From: Ochotona curzoniae
Taxonomy: Eukaryota > Chordata > Mammalia > Lagomorpha > Ochotonidae
Length of the DNA stretch: 64,000 bases
NCBI RefSeq assembly: GCF_017591425.1
Contig: NW_024465369.1
Span: 23,559,501-23,623,500 of the forward strand
Direction of reading: 5' to 3'
Shown here: one piece after another, positions 45,301 to 55,512 of the stretch
Layout: every line of letters starts with the position of its first letter
How positions within the stretch are numbered: position 1 is the first letter of the stretch
The notes under the pieces: generated by a model
What the model saw: the letters and a program-made list of their open reading frames with translations, nothing else
Databases searched by the model: none
Told to the model about the DNA's origin: nothing
Program-made: the position numbers and the translations under genes

Positions 45301-47667
45301 CAAATTTGCCTTAACATTTCACATGCTACAGAACTGGGCCCACTGGGATAAGCATTCCAGGTATCCTGGGAGCCAAACCATTTGTTTCAATTGCTGTCCC
45401 CTCCCCCAGTTCAGTCTCTTCAGGTCAATTTGCACATATAATGCTGAATTTTTGGTTCTAAAATGTATTTTGTTTCCCTTTTCAGAGCCATAGCGTTACA
45501 CCCTACCTTTTCTGAGAAGCTCCTGATATCAACTTTTCCAAAACCTCTAATTATGTCCACTGGGTTTTTAAAGCACAAGGATGAGTCATTTTCCCATCAG
45601 GTCCTTGTCACTTCCATGTCACCAGCTAGCTATTCTTTATTGAAAACAATTAAGTTCAGAATAGGAATGTCCTTTTTATTCTATATATTATAATATAGCA
45701 GCTCAGCATGTTAAATCTGGTATTTACTAGATCCTTTGCATTAAACAGAATGAACTTTCCAGCAGATTTTGAGATAGAGCTCTCTATTTTCTGCCATATC
45801 TTGCCTTTGTACAATATGTATCAAGAAAGCTAACATCAGATTTTACTATCAGCCCTGAGATTTTGTAATAGACTTTCTTTGTAAATGATAAAACAGAGTG
45901 GCAGTTATTGCTGCTGATAACAGCAAAAAGAGCAATGTTTACACAAGTTAAGAAAATCCATATCCATCAAAGAGACCAATAGCAAAAAAAGGAATAAATA
46001 TTTGACAGATAAGGACAAAATGCTCTTCTACTGCATTTGAAATGTAATTTGATTCTATATAAAAATTACTGGCTCAATTCCTCAATTAAATATACACATA
46101 TAATTGAGTACAGAAAGCATGGTATTACCCCTTATTTCATGGTTATTTAACACTGTCTTCTTGACGTCAGCACTCAGGTAATTCAAAAGTAGCTGTGGAA
46201 CAATTTGTCTTTTGAAACCCTCTTCCTTTCTTGCACACCTCAAGAATCTGAGAGTTAGCAACCTTCTTTTGTTCCCTACAAAGTTGTATTTTTAGCTCCA
46301 CTGACTTTACGGTGCTCTCTCTACCTGTAATTATGCTGCAGAAGCATCAGAAGGTGCCAATGAAAGGGCAGCAACAGACAAGACAGCAGAAGGTCTCTTT
46401 GTGGTCTTGAACAGCTGCAGTAGGGCAGGGCATACCTGCACGGTTCCCACCGCCTCTCCCTAGGCCTGACAACCACAGGAGCCCGGACTGCTTCCACAGT
46501 AGACCCTAGCACAAAACATTATTTTATCACCTTGGAAGCCAAAAGCTAAGCTCATGGTCCAAGAGGGCTGAGCAAAGAAAGAGTTGACATATGAGAGGCA
46601 CAAGACTCAGAATAATAACCCTTTAGAAAGTTCTCCAAATCCTAAAGGGTGACCACCGACTACTGCCCCATACCTCCTCTTTCAACACAAAGTGAAATCA
46701 TCCACTCCTGAGAGAAGGCGGGTGGTGACTCTTCAGTTTCAATTTAGAAGTACTGTCCAAGTTAGTTTTGATTTTTTTTCTTTAAAAAAGAGTAATGAAC
46801 TCGTATTTTATTCATGGTCCAAGAAATGAGATGTTATCAATAAGATGCTCTGAAATGGGAGTGTCTTTTGGGGACTAGCAAACATTCTCTAGTACAAAAT
46901 TCCTTCTGTAAAGGACCACTACAGTCTTCAGATAAGCAAAAAGTGCTGCTATATGTGTAGGTTTTGATAGCGCGATGTAATTTGATGCTTTCAGTCTTTA
47001 CACAATGATCATAACTCTATACAGTGCTGCTAGCTCCTTAATTTAAATTATTGCTTTCTTTCTTGGCTGCTAATGTAATTGCAGTAAAGCAACATATTTA
47101 CATTTCATTCATCAAAGACATCAGCATATAATGCAGATTTACTTTGAAACTTTATGCAGACACCAATACATCCCCTAATAGCATTCAGAAAGAGTGGAAG
47201 TTGTTTTTTCTTTTTTCATTCCCAAAGAGATGAGGGTCAACAGCCTAGACCACAAAACTACACACAGGTGTGTCATCAAGACAGACTGAGATGCTCCCTG
47301 AAACTAAGACCTTTCCACATCGTTCAGATGACTTTGGATGGCTAACTATCATTCCTCACAGTAACAGCTAATGTTTCTCTCACAGGATGGAATGAACCCA
47401 AAAGGATCTACACACAGATTTTTTTTTGTTTAAACTTTTCATGTTCCAGTAAAGTCAGATACTACTGAGAGAATACTCCAATTTATTTTGCTAAGGACCC
47501 TACAGATGTTTACAGTGACCAAGTACCCAAAGACCAAGAATTATTCATGTTATTGTGATATTAGGGTGCACAAACTGGTCTTACAAACCTCTGAAATCAC
47601 ATACAATGCGCATCACTCTATCACAGGGCCTTGGAAACATTTCGCAACCCAAACAAGAAGCACCACT
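45301..47667. other. SINE-free intronic flank downstream of RBMS1 exon 2
   Basis: Single-copy in appearance. It contains a perfect CRE palindrome at 46162-46169 and AT-rich, homeobox-motif-rich stretches at 45640-46100 and 46930-47150. No second exon is visible. Confidence 0.6.
46162..46169. promoter_or_regulatory. Perfect CRE palindrome TGACGTCA
   Basis: The full 8-bp CREB/ATF consensus sits in single-copy intron 1.5 kb downstream of the exon. An exact 8-mer can occur by chance, but CpG-containing octamers are scarce in this AT-rich DNA. Confidence 0.4.
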
Positions 47668-47673
47668 ACTTAC
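47668..47673 (-). promoter_or_regulatory. RBMS1: 5' splice site of RBMS1 exon 2
   Basis: On the minus strand the exon ends CAACC and the intron opens GTAAGT, complementary to U1 at all six intron positions. The exonic -1 base is C rather than the preferred G, so the intronic match carries the site. Splitting the Pro codon as CC|N agrees with the LCQPYG reading of the family. Confidence 0.93.
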
Positions 47674-47849
47674 GGTTGGCAGAGTTTCACCAGGTCCTGG
47701 TCGGTGGTGTTGGGGGGCAGGCCTCGGATATAGAGGTTTGTTTTGCTTAGCTGATCCCATCCTGAGTTGCTACTGCTGCTACTGTTGTTATTACTGCTGG
47801 TGGTGCTGGGACTGGGAGGGGCCATGGGATGGGCTGGGACCAGAGACTG
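47674..47849 (-). CDS. RBMS1: RBMS1 internal coding exon (exon 2): linker and start of RRM1
   Basis: This exon belongs to a single-stranded DNA/RNA-binding protein of the MSSP family, which binds AU-rich RNA and was described as a c-Myc-linked DNA-binding factor. Read on the minus strand it gives 58 codons plus two bases. It starts [15 protein letters not shown], continues through a Ser/Asn-rich linker, then [18 protein letters not shown] and ends [15 protein letters not shown] is the RNP2 motif that opens RRM1. QSLVPAHP distinguishes RBMS1 from RBMS3 (which I recall as QSYAPAPHP) and from RBMS2. The 176-nt length fits a phase-0 start and a phase-2 end: the final CC is two thirds of a Pro codon completed by the next exon. 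No stop interrupts it. The rest of RRM1, RRM2 and the C-terminus lie outside the window. Compared with my memory of human RBMS1, one residue differs (Asn for His after LPP). Confidence 0.96.
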
Positions 47850-47878
47850 CTGCAAAACAAAGAACAGGAGGGTTAGCA
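47850..47878 (-). promoter_or_regulatory. RBMS1: 3' splice site of RBMS1 exon 2 with branch site and tandem AG
   Basis: Read on the minus strand, a near-consensus branch sequence TGCTAAC lies at 47878-47872. Its branch adenine, 47873, is 23 nt before the intron end. A pyrimidine-rich stretch (CCTCCTGTTCTTTGTTTTG) follows, then CAG at 47852-47850. A second CAG follows at once (47849-47847), making a NAGNAG tandem acceptor. The first AG matches the known protein (Gln kept before SLVPAHP); use of the second would delete that Gln. Confidence 0.92.
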
Positions 47879-49755
47879 TGCTAAGGCCCCAGAAAGCACC
47901 CTTCAGAGGCCATCTGATCTCCAAAACAAATGAAATTATCTTGATCCAAACATAGATTACCTTAAGCTATTCTGATGCATCAAATTTAGCATATACTTTA
48001 AAAAGGATAAGCTCATTCTACCACCCACCTCCCCCCCCCCCCCCCCGGAAAAAAACCTCTCCTGCAGCATGAAATGACTAGGCATGCCTTTATTGTGACT
48101 AAATTTATAAAAGATTAATGTGTTCACACATTTTAAAGAAATACATCTCTTTGGACACTCAAAACTGAATGAGATCTTATGATATCATCTTAATAGTGAT
48201 TTAGACATCACTAGGATTTCATCCAACTTTTCAAATTTTGAAGCACAAATGACTGAAAGTTACCAATAGTCTTATTTAGATAACTTGTCAAAAAAATTTT
48301 AAAGTGTAAGAAAGTTAATCCATATTCCTAAATGAGAACAACTTCACCTCATTCTTCAGAGTGGCCTCTGCACAGGACTGACAGGTACGCTACCTCTTGC
48401 TGGAGCTAACTTGCGAAACTGAGCCCTGATAAGATTGCTGGAGTGGTTGGAACCCTTCCCAGGTCCTGTGGTCCCCATCACAACTCTAGTAAAGCCTGCA
48501 ACCAAGGGCACAGCGTGGTTTTACAGATTCAGCCTTCCTAGCAAGATCCTTCTCTGTGAACTGCTGAACCACATCACAGCCCCCAGACCCCAGGCCATGC
48601 CTCCCACTTTGGAGGAATTGCGATGGCTCAGCTTTACAACACAAGCAGGCATCCTCCAAGCAGATGCTCTGTAATTTCCCAGCAGGCCAGAAGTGTCCTT
48701 GCCTCACATTCAGCAAGAAATGTACCCAGCCAACGACACAGTTTAGGTTAGAAACGTGAAGAGACAAAATTAAATTGTCACTAGATAACCCCTAAAGACT
48801 TGGAGCTTTAGTGCCTGACTTTTACTACCACAAATGAAAAAAATTACACATAGGACATTAAATTCCACAGCGGCAAGGTCAAAAAGCCGACCTCTAATAG
48901 TAAACATATTGTCACTGAACTTGTCAGCTGTCTATTACAGATTCCTGGGAATACAATGTCTACCATGATCATCCTAATCCCATAACATGTTAACACACTA
49001 GGGTCTGGGTAATTTAGACACGTAACCATTTTTTCTGCTCCTATAACTTCCAGATTCTGCTTCCCACTATTCAGGGTCCTTGCCAAGACATCCTCTGAGC
49101 CCAATCACCAACATAGCTAAAGAGAGGGCTGACAAATAGTCAGTGTAGAGATGCTATTTTACTGAAGGCTGAATTCAAATCAGAAACATCAGCACTATTT
49201 AACACACACACATACTCACAGACACACAAGAAAAACCTGCTTGTGATCACATTGTAGTAAATCTGATTTATGCCCTTAATAAGTAGCTGAACTCACATCC
49301 TCTCGCCATGCCACTGTGTTTTCCCCAAGGGCTAAAAATGGTGCATTTTAAACATAATACTAAAACTAAGCTCGCTGGTTCTGTCACAAAGGATATTTCA
49401 CACCCCTGAAGTCACTCAATTTCTAGTTGCATTTCCCCAGTTCTCCCCTATTTTTCACATCAGTGAGAACCAAGGCACTGGGAAGTTAACACATTTGCCT
49501 CCCTTTCCAAGCCTTTGACTGACACAGACCAGTCAGACAAGACTCAAGTTGGACTCTGCTGCCTAGAGACTGAGAGCCAGCCACCGCCGACACAGACTGC
49601 TCTCCAAGTGTCATTCACAAGGGGCCTCGGAATGCTTGTTATGACTGTCGGGGGACAAAGCACAGCCACCTGCGGCAAGACTTGGAGACATAGGAGAGAA
49701 GCTGTGGGTTAGGCTGATTCCCACTTCTTAGTGGAATTCTAACAACAAAGAAGCT
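47879..49755. other. SINE-free intronic flank upstream of RBMS1 exon 2
   Basis: Single-copy in appearance, except for the C16 run at 48031-48046. No gene or known repeat. ORFs here (for example 48435-48674) resemble no protein I know. Confidence 0.55.
48031..48046 (+). repeat. C16 homopolymer (G16 in RBMS1 RNA)
   Basis: Sixteen consecutive C, preceded by CCACCCACCT. It lies about 181-196 nt upstream of the exon 2 acceptor, so the pre-mRNA carries G16 followed by a few further G-rich bases. Confidence 0.95.
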
Positions 49756-50070
49756 AGTGGGTATTTTTGTTTTTATTTATAATTTCATTTTGTTTAAAAG
49801 GCAGAGAAGGAAACAGACACAAACATATGTTTCCCATCCAATGGTTCACTTCTCAAACTGTCCACAACAGCTGGGGCTGAGCCAAGATGAAGCCAAGAGC
49901 TAGGAACTCAAACCAGGTCTCCCCAGGGGGTGGCAGGGGCCAACTGCCTGAGCTGTCCCAGGGTCTGCTTTAGCAGAAATGGAGCCAGGGCTTGAAAACC
50001 CAGGTATTCTGACTTGGGACACAGGCATTGTAATTTGGCATCTTCACCACCAGGCCAAACACGCACTCTG
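49756..50070 (-). mobile_element. C-SINE, older type
   Basis: TTATTTATAATTTCATTTTG, CATCCAATGGTTCACTTCTC, AGGTCTCCCCAGGGGGTGGC, GCTTGAAAACCCAGG and GGCATCTTCACCACCAGGCC. It is the nearest SINE on the upstream side of exon 2. Confidence 0.87.
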
Positions 50071-50370
50071 TATCAGACATTTAAAAGATGATATTCCAAT
50101 TCTGCATCCACCAGAAACTGTTTTTGTCTGGGCTGGAAAGGGGAGTGCTGGCTGCAGAATTGTATGACGAAAAGAAACATTTGGGGTTGTAATTAACTTG
50201 AAGATTATTTGGACAGACATGAAAGTAGTAAGTATTTATGTGGCAGCTTTTGACAGGAGGACCATGATTTACATTTCTGAATCCACCTGGATGATTTAGA
50301 CACATCTGACAGGCATTCATATTTGCTATAGTAACGGTTTTTTGCTTTGGAAAATGGGTGGGGAGCCACA

Positions 50371-50478
50371 CATGAGGGCATTTCAAAAGTCAGAGAAAAA
50401 ATACAGCTAAAAGATAAATTCATTCGGTGTAAAAACTTTTTAAATTCTTGCATGCAACACATTTTCCATGAATCTTTT
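50371..50478. mobile_element. Palindromic mariner-like short element
   Basis: GGGCATTTCAAAAGTCAGAG, AAAAGATAAATTCATTCGG and the far arm ACATTTTCCATGAATCTTTT, GAAGATTCCCT form the inverted design. Confidence 0.6.
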
Positions 50479-50719
50479 GAAGATTCCCTCCCATAGCAGG
50501 TGCCTCTCTTTTCTCCTGTCTGGCCTACTACTTAACACAATCTCTTTGTGCCCTGATCCCACTGAGGACATGGGGGTCCTGGCTACAGGTAAGGAGGGGC
50601 TGCTAGCCACCAGACAAATCCTGTACAGAAAACCCATTCAAATTTAAATGTGATCTAAATAGCAACTTCTTCTTGGGACTAGGTGACAACAAAGAATTCT
50701 GAAAGAAACAAGCCTGGAA

Positions 50720-50828
50720 TTGAGTTGTCCTGACCATTAGCAGGAGGCTGGATCAAAACCAGAGGAGGATTTGGGTCAGGGATACCCCCAGGTACAGATT
50801 CAACTGCTGTGCCAACATGCCCATCCTT
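50720..50828 (-). mobile_element. C-SINE fragment
   Basis: TTAGCAGGAGGCTGGATC, CAGAGGAGGATTTGGG and CAACTGCTGTGCCAACATGCCC match the 5' third of an older C-SINE on the minus strand. Confidence 0.65.
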
Positions 50829-51855
50829 GTTTTTCTTCCGGAAGGAAGAAGTATCTTGGAGATGATTTAGTGAGCACACAGCTAGAGTTTGTTTTTTTTT
50901 TTTTTTTTCCTAAAACAGGTTAGCTTTTTTTAAAAACAAGGTTTCTAAATTTCACTTTATAAATCTTTTCATTCAAGACTGAGATTTGCAAATAACTTTT
51001 GAAAGCAAGAGCATATTGCAACTAAGCTTCACGTCTTACAAAGCCAAGGTTACAACAGTCAAGAATTAAACTCTCCTGGACTGAAATGCAAATACTGACA
51101 AGGTTTAATTTCACCTCAGGACTCTAACACATTTAAAACCATTATACGCTGCAGGCAGATAACACATCTTGATGATACAAATGGTAAACTTAAGGAAACC
51201 TAAAAATACATATTTTACCAAACTCCATTTTGCTCACTGGTAGTCCTTTCCCATTTTTCATTTCAGAACTCCCAAACTGCTTAGGAATTTGAATAGACCC
51301 CCTGCGGATGCAGTTTATAGATTGCTGAAGCCATTCCATTCAGTTAGGGAAGTGGGTGGCTAGAAGGCATTAGGCAACTGCCTACCCAACCTGAGGGAGC
51401 CCAGGAGTCTATCTCTGCCCCTTCAGCCTAATCACCTTAGGGTCAGGTAAACAGACTCCATTCTGTTTCTTCCTTGACAAGGGAAACAGTTAATTCCTGT
51501 TTCCAGGATTACATGTAGCTGGGCTTAAAAGATACCAAATCCTACAGAAAGCAAATGCAGCAGTGAACAAGTAGGGTGGTCACAGCAGTAGAGACTGCAC
51601 TGTTTGACAGGAGCTGTATGACAGCAGCTCAAGAACAATGCTATCTGCCCTTGGGAATGGCCTTCCTGTGTCAACAGCACTCAGTGAACACTTCCTGTGT
51701 GAGCACCACTCAAGGTGGAAGGACTTCCTATGGGTAGGCATCCCATTGCAAAGCCCATCAGGCTTTCCCTCTCCATTGCATCAACCACCATCCCACCCAT
51801 TACTCTCCTCTGGCTAAAAACATGTCTAAAAGTCCTTTAAAAATAAACAAAAATA

Positions 51856-52189
51856 GGGCCCGGCGCGGTGGCGCAAGTGGTTAAGTCCTCGCCTTGCACG
51901 CCCGGGATCCCATATGGGTGCCGGTTCTAATCCCGGCAGCCCCGCTTCCCTTCCAGCTCCCTGCCTGTGGCCTGGGAAAGCAGTCGAGGACGGCCCAAAG
52001 CTTTGGGACCCTGCACCCGCGTGGGAGACCCGGAAGAGGCTCCTGGCTTCGGATCGGCATAGTATCGACCCGTTGCGCTCACTTGGGGAGTGAATCATCG
52101 GACGGAAGATCTTCCTCTCTGCCTCTCCTCTCTGTATATCCGCCTTTCCAATAAAAAATAATAAAAATAAATCTTTAAAAAAAAAAAAT
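51856..52189 (+). mobile_element. Young full-length C-SINE with target duplication
   Basis: The youngest-looking copy in the window, with the most CpGs. Pol III A box TGGCGCAAGTGG at 51869-51880 and B box GGTTCTAATCC at 51923-51933. The body includes CCCTGCACCCGCGTGGGAG and GGATCGGCATAG. The tail begins near CCAATAAAAAATAATAAAAA. A 15-bp direct repeat AAATAAACAAAAATA flanks it (51841-51855 and 52190-52204). Antisense to RBMS1. Confidence 0.97.
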
Positions 52190-52279
52190 AAATAAACAAA
52201 AATAATCCCATGTGAAATTCTATATATTAACGATTATATACACTGCCATATCATTTTCTATCCAGCAAACACTAAAAAC

Positions 52280-52562
52280 AAAGTCTTGGGAACCAGCCTC
52301 TGGCATGGTGGTTAGAATACTTATATCCCACATCCTCATGACTGTATTCAATTCCCACTCCAAATTCCTGCTTCCTAATAATACAGAACCCGGGAGCAAG
52401 GCCTGGCTCAAGTACTTGACTTCCTGCAACCCACATGGGTGACTGAATTTTGAGTCCCTGATTTTGACCCTCCACAGCTATTGAAGGCATCTGAGGAGTG
52501 AACCAGCAAATAGGAGCTGCCTCTCTGCCTGCCTGCCTGCCTCTCTTTAGATGAAGGCTCTT
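52280..52562 (+). mobile_element. C-SINE
   Basis: AACCAGCCTCTGGCATGGTGG, TATATCCCACATCCTCATG, CTCAAGTACTTGACTTCCTGC, GGAGTGAACCAGCAAATAGG and a (CTGC)n-rich 3' end (GCCTGCCTGCCTGCC). Confidence 0.87.
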
Positions 52563-54484
52563 CACTTTAAATTCTATTGTCTCATTTCCTTCCTGTTGCT
52601 AATTGGCTAAAAAGTGCTCTAAGCAATCTTAGCCCTGTGGCTAACCTCTCCCTCCACCCCTCTGTGCAACTTCCCCAAGAATTCCAGCCCATTTTAAAAA
52701 GAAATGTAACCTAAGACTTAAGGCCACTATCCTTATATCTGAAGAGATTAAACAAAATCCTCCCTCTGTGGTTCCTAAACAATACACACACAAGGCAATC
52801 ACCACCAGGAACAGCAGGGTGGGTCAATACACCAACTGATTTACGCAGAAACAAAATAATCACTATAGTTGCCCTGAGAGTAGAGAGAAGTTACAGACCA
52901 TTATCATTTTCCCCAGGAAATACTGGTGGCCTACGTACCACGCAGTGATGACACATAGTACATTAATTTCCATACACTGGCTCCTCAATGTATGCTTGCA
53001 AGATGTGGCAGAGATGAATATCTTAAATGAATTATGCAAGGGTTTATAGCATGGGGGGGGTACTCTAACAGGCCAACTTTATTTGTATTCCTTTAGCCAT
53101 CTGAGCTGCTGAAGCACAGAAGTGCAACTGGGTATGGTGACATACAAAGAGAAGTTCCAGCACAAGAACTGGAAAAACCAGAGATGTACTTGGCAAATAT
53201 GAGTTGAGAAATTGATGGGTGACAGTTGCTCTTCTGGGTATGTTAGAGAAGGAATGCCTGAGGCCAGGAAGTAGCAGTGCAACATTTAAATTTAGGAAGA
53301 CTAAGAGAGCATCTTCTCAACATCTCACTCTAACTGTGGGAATACAGTGATATCAATGACCCCATTGGTTATAAGGATTACCAAAGCTGAAAATCACAGT
53401 ATATATAACTGGCACCACCACCTTCACTATCCCCCATTGAGGAATAAACTTATCAACATGTCCCCAGAATGTAAAAAACTAAGCATCAGATCATAAATAT
53501 TTTCTTGTTGGATTAAGCTCTTAAAGTAGAGGGGTCCCTGTTACAGGTGCTATTCAAATAGAATCTAAAACAAAATGCCCAGTATGCTTTACAATGAATT
53601 CTCCAAGATCTCTATCAAAAGCTGATCCCTGTAATCTCCATACAGACATGTCTTTAATTCATGAAGAAAGCACCATTCTCTCAAGCGTTTGGATAAAAAC
53701 AAATACATGTAAGACATGTACTGTTGAATAGCTAGTGGCCAACTGAACGGAGGGAGACCATGCTGCAGATGTGAACATGCAACTAAACAAAAGGAAAAGG
53801 TCCTTAAGGGATTAAAGCAGCTTTGGTGTGGTCCTATTGGTTGTAATGCAGGTGTGAAGATTAAAGGCTAAGTGATTTGGTAATCCAGGGTAGAAAGCAT
53901 ATATTAAATACAACCTATGGTTTCTAAAGACAAAATTTTCTTCCAGATCCACTAAGACAGCCAGATTGCTTAGCACCCATGCATTTTGTAGGAGTTAGTT
54001 CTGGACTTCTGCAAATCAGCCCCATAGTGCCAGTCGCCCATAAAGGTTCTTCCAAGATTGCCAATACTATACCAACTTGCTCCCGGTGCTTTGATGCTTT
54101 TTGTTCCTCCTGGCTTTTGTAGCAGCACTTGTAACTGGGGAAAGGAGCCAGAAAGGGTAAGAGACCCACATGAAGAGATCACACCCACTGCAGACATTAC
54201 AATTGCTTCCCCAAAAATGGGAGGGAAAACAAAGAAAGTGAAAGGCCTACTGCAATGTTTCAGAACTTCCTTGCCACAGAATACGTTCTCAAGAAGGAAA
54301 AGCTTTTATTACTCCTAGCCTCATTTACCCTCAGTCCCATTGCAGGCAATGGTTTGGGATGGTGTAGAATCTAACAGAGTGTAAACAAGAGCAGATCAGG
54401 GTAGAGGAAGAGGGTGAAATGATAGAGATGGGTTGAAGAGGGCTACTTGCAAGAAGTGGGCACTAAACGAACGTATTATTTTTG
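52563..54484. other. Unique intronic sequence
   Basis: No gene or clear repeat; G8 near 53055. Confidence 0.55.
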
Positions 54485-54905
54485 AAAACAACATTTATTC
54501 ATTTTTCGTGCAAAAGGTAGGCCAACCAAAGGAAGGGAGACACATACACACACATATATACATACACACACACAGAGTGAGAGGAAGGGGGAGCGGGAGG
54601 GAAGGAGAGAGACAAAGAGAGTGAATAGGTATAAAATGAATATCTTTATCTTTTATCTGTTAATTCAATCCCCAAATGGCTAAAACAGCCAGACTGATAC
54701 AGGCCAAAGCCAGAGCTAGGAACTCCATCTTGGTTTCACCTGGGGAACAGAGCCAAGGCATTTGGGCCAGGCCATCATCTGCCACCTTCCCAGCAGCATT
54801 ACCAAGGAACTGGGTTGGAAAAGGAGCAGTCAATTCTCCCTCAGACTGGTGCTCTGAAATGGCGATGCTGCTGATGCAAACTTATCTTGTCCCACAAGGC
54901 AGGTC
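54485..54905 (-). mobile_element. C-SINE with expanded internal CA/GA tract
   Basis: AACATTTATTCATTTTTCGTG, then a CACATACACACACATATAT/GAGA-rich expansion to about 54630, then AATTCAATCCCCAAATGGC, CATCTGCCACCTTCCCAGC and ACCAAGGAACTGGGTTGG on the minus strand. Longer than its relatives because of the tract. Confidence 0.85.
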
Positions 54906-55204
54906 AGGGCAGTGCAGTGTGAGCTGAATATCAATCCCAATAAGAATAAAAAGATCAGAGCAAGTGGGCAAGGGAGGGGGTGAGGGACAAGCACAGATAC
55001 AGATCCGATGGCTGGTTCTTCCTCAAAGTCTACGGAATACAGAACCTGGTTGGATGAGCCAACTGACAAACAAATGTTTTGGGTGGAGATGGAGTAGCAG
55101 TACTGAGTGCTAGAAAGGTAACAGAAGGACCTAAATACCAAAGTAGAACATAGAGATGTTATAGTTACCCTGGGCTCAAAGCATAAAGAGAGAATTTAAA
55201 AAGA

Positions 55205-55512
55205 TGAGTGAGGCTTCCATAGCACCATATAAGCCACTGCCTGAGCACCAGCACTCAATCTGAGTCCTGGTCACTCTGCTCGCAGCTGGTTTCCTGCTAA
55301 TGCACCTGAGAAGGCAGCAAAAGACAGTCCAAATACTTAGTTTCCTGAATCCATGTGGGAGACACGGATGGAGTTTTAGGCTCCTGGCTTTGGCTGCTTC
55401 AGCCCCAGCTGCTGTAGCCATTTGGAGAATCAATCAGCAGATGAAAGACTACTTTGTCTATCTTTTTCCACCCCATTCTGTAAATCTGTCTTCAAACAAT
55501 CTTTAAAAAAAA
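55205..55512 (+). mobile_element. C-SINE
   Basis: GAGGCTTCCATAGCACCATA, CCAGCACTCAATCTGAGTCC, TTTCCTGCTAATGCACCTGAG, CATGTGGGAGACACGGATGG, TAGCCATTTGGAGAATC and an AATCTTTAAAAAAAA tail. Confidence 0.9.

Larger units (their letters stand above)
1..47667 (-). other. RBMS1: RBMS1 intron downstream of exon 2 (partial)
   Basis: Everything left of the exon is downstream on the RBMS1 transcript and continues past the window edge. None of the later RBMS1 exons (KGYGFVDFDSP, NLYISNLP, CKFADGGQ segments) appears in any minus-strand reading frame. The intron is therefore at least 47.7 kb long. Its content is repeats and unique sequence, itemised separately. Confidence 0.9.
50071..51840. other. Mostly unique intronic sequence
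   Basis: It contains a palindromic element (50371-50478), a C-SINE fragment (50720-50828) and a T17 run (50892-50908). No gene. Confidence 0.55.

Noticed and set aside
47850..47924. Open frame continuing upstream of exon 2 with an ATG at 47924 on the minus strand
   Set aside because: The canonical branch site, pyrimidine tract and acceptor lie inside it, so this is intron that happens to lack stops.
51841..52204. tRNA gene suggested by intact A and B boxes
   Set aside because: The sequence downstream is the C-SINE body, and no tRNA cloverleaf with acceptor pairing is present.
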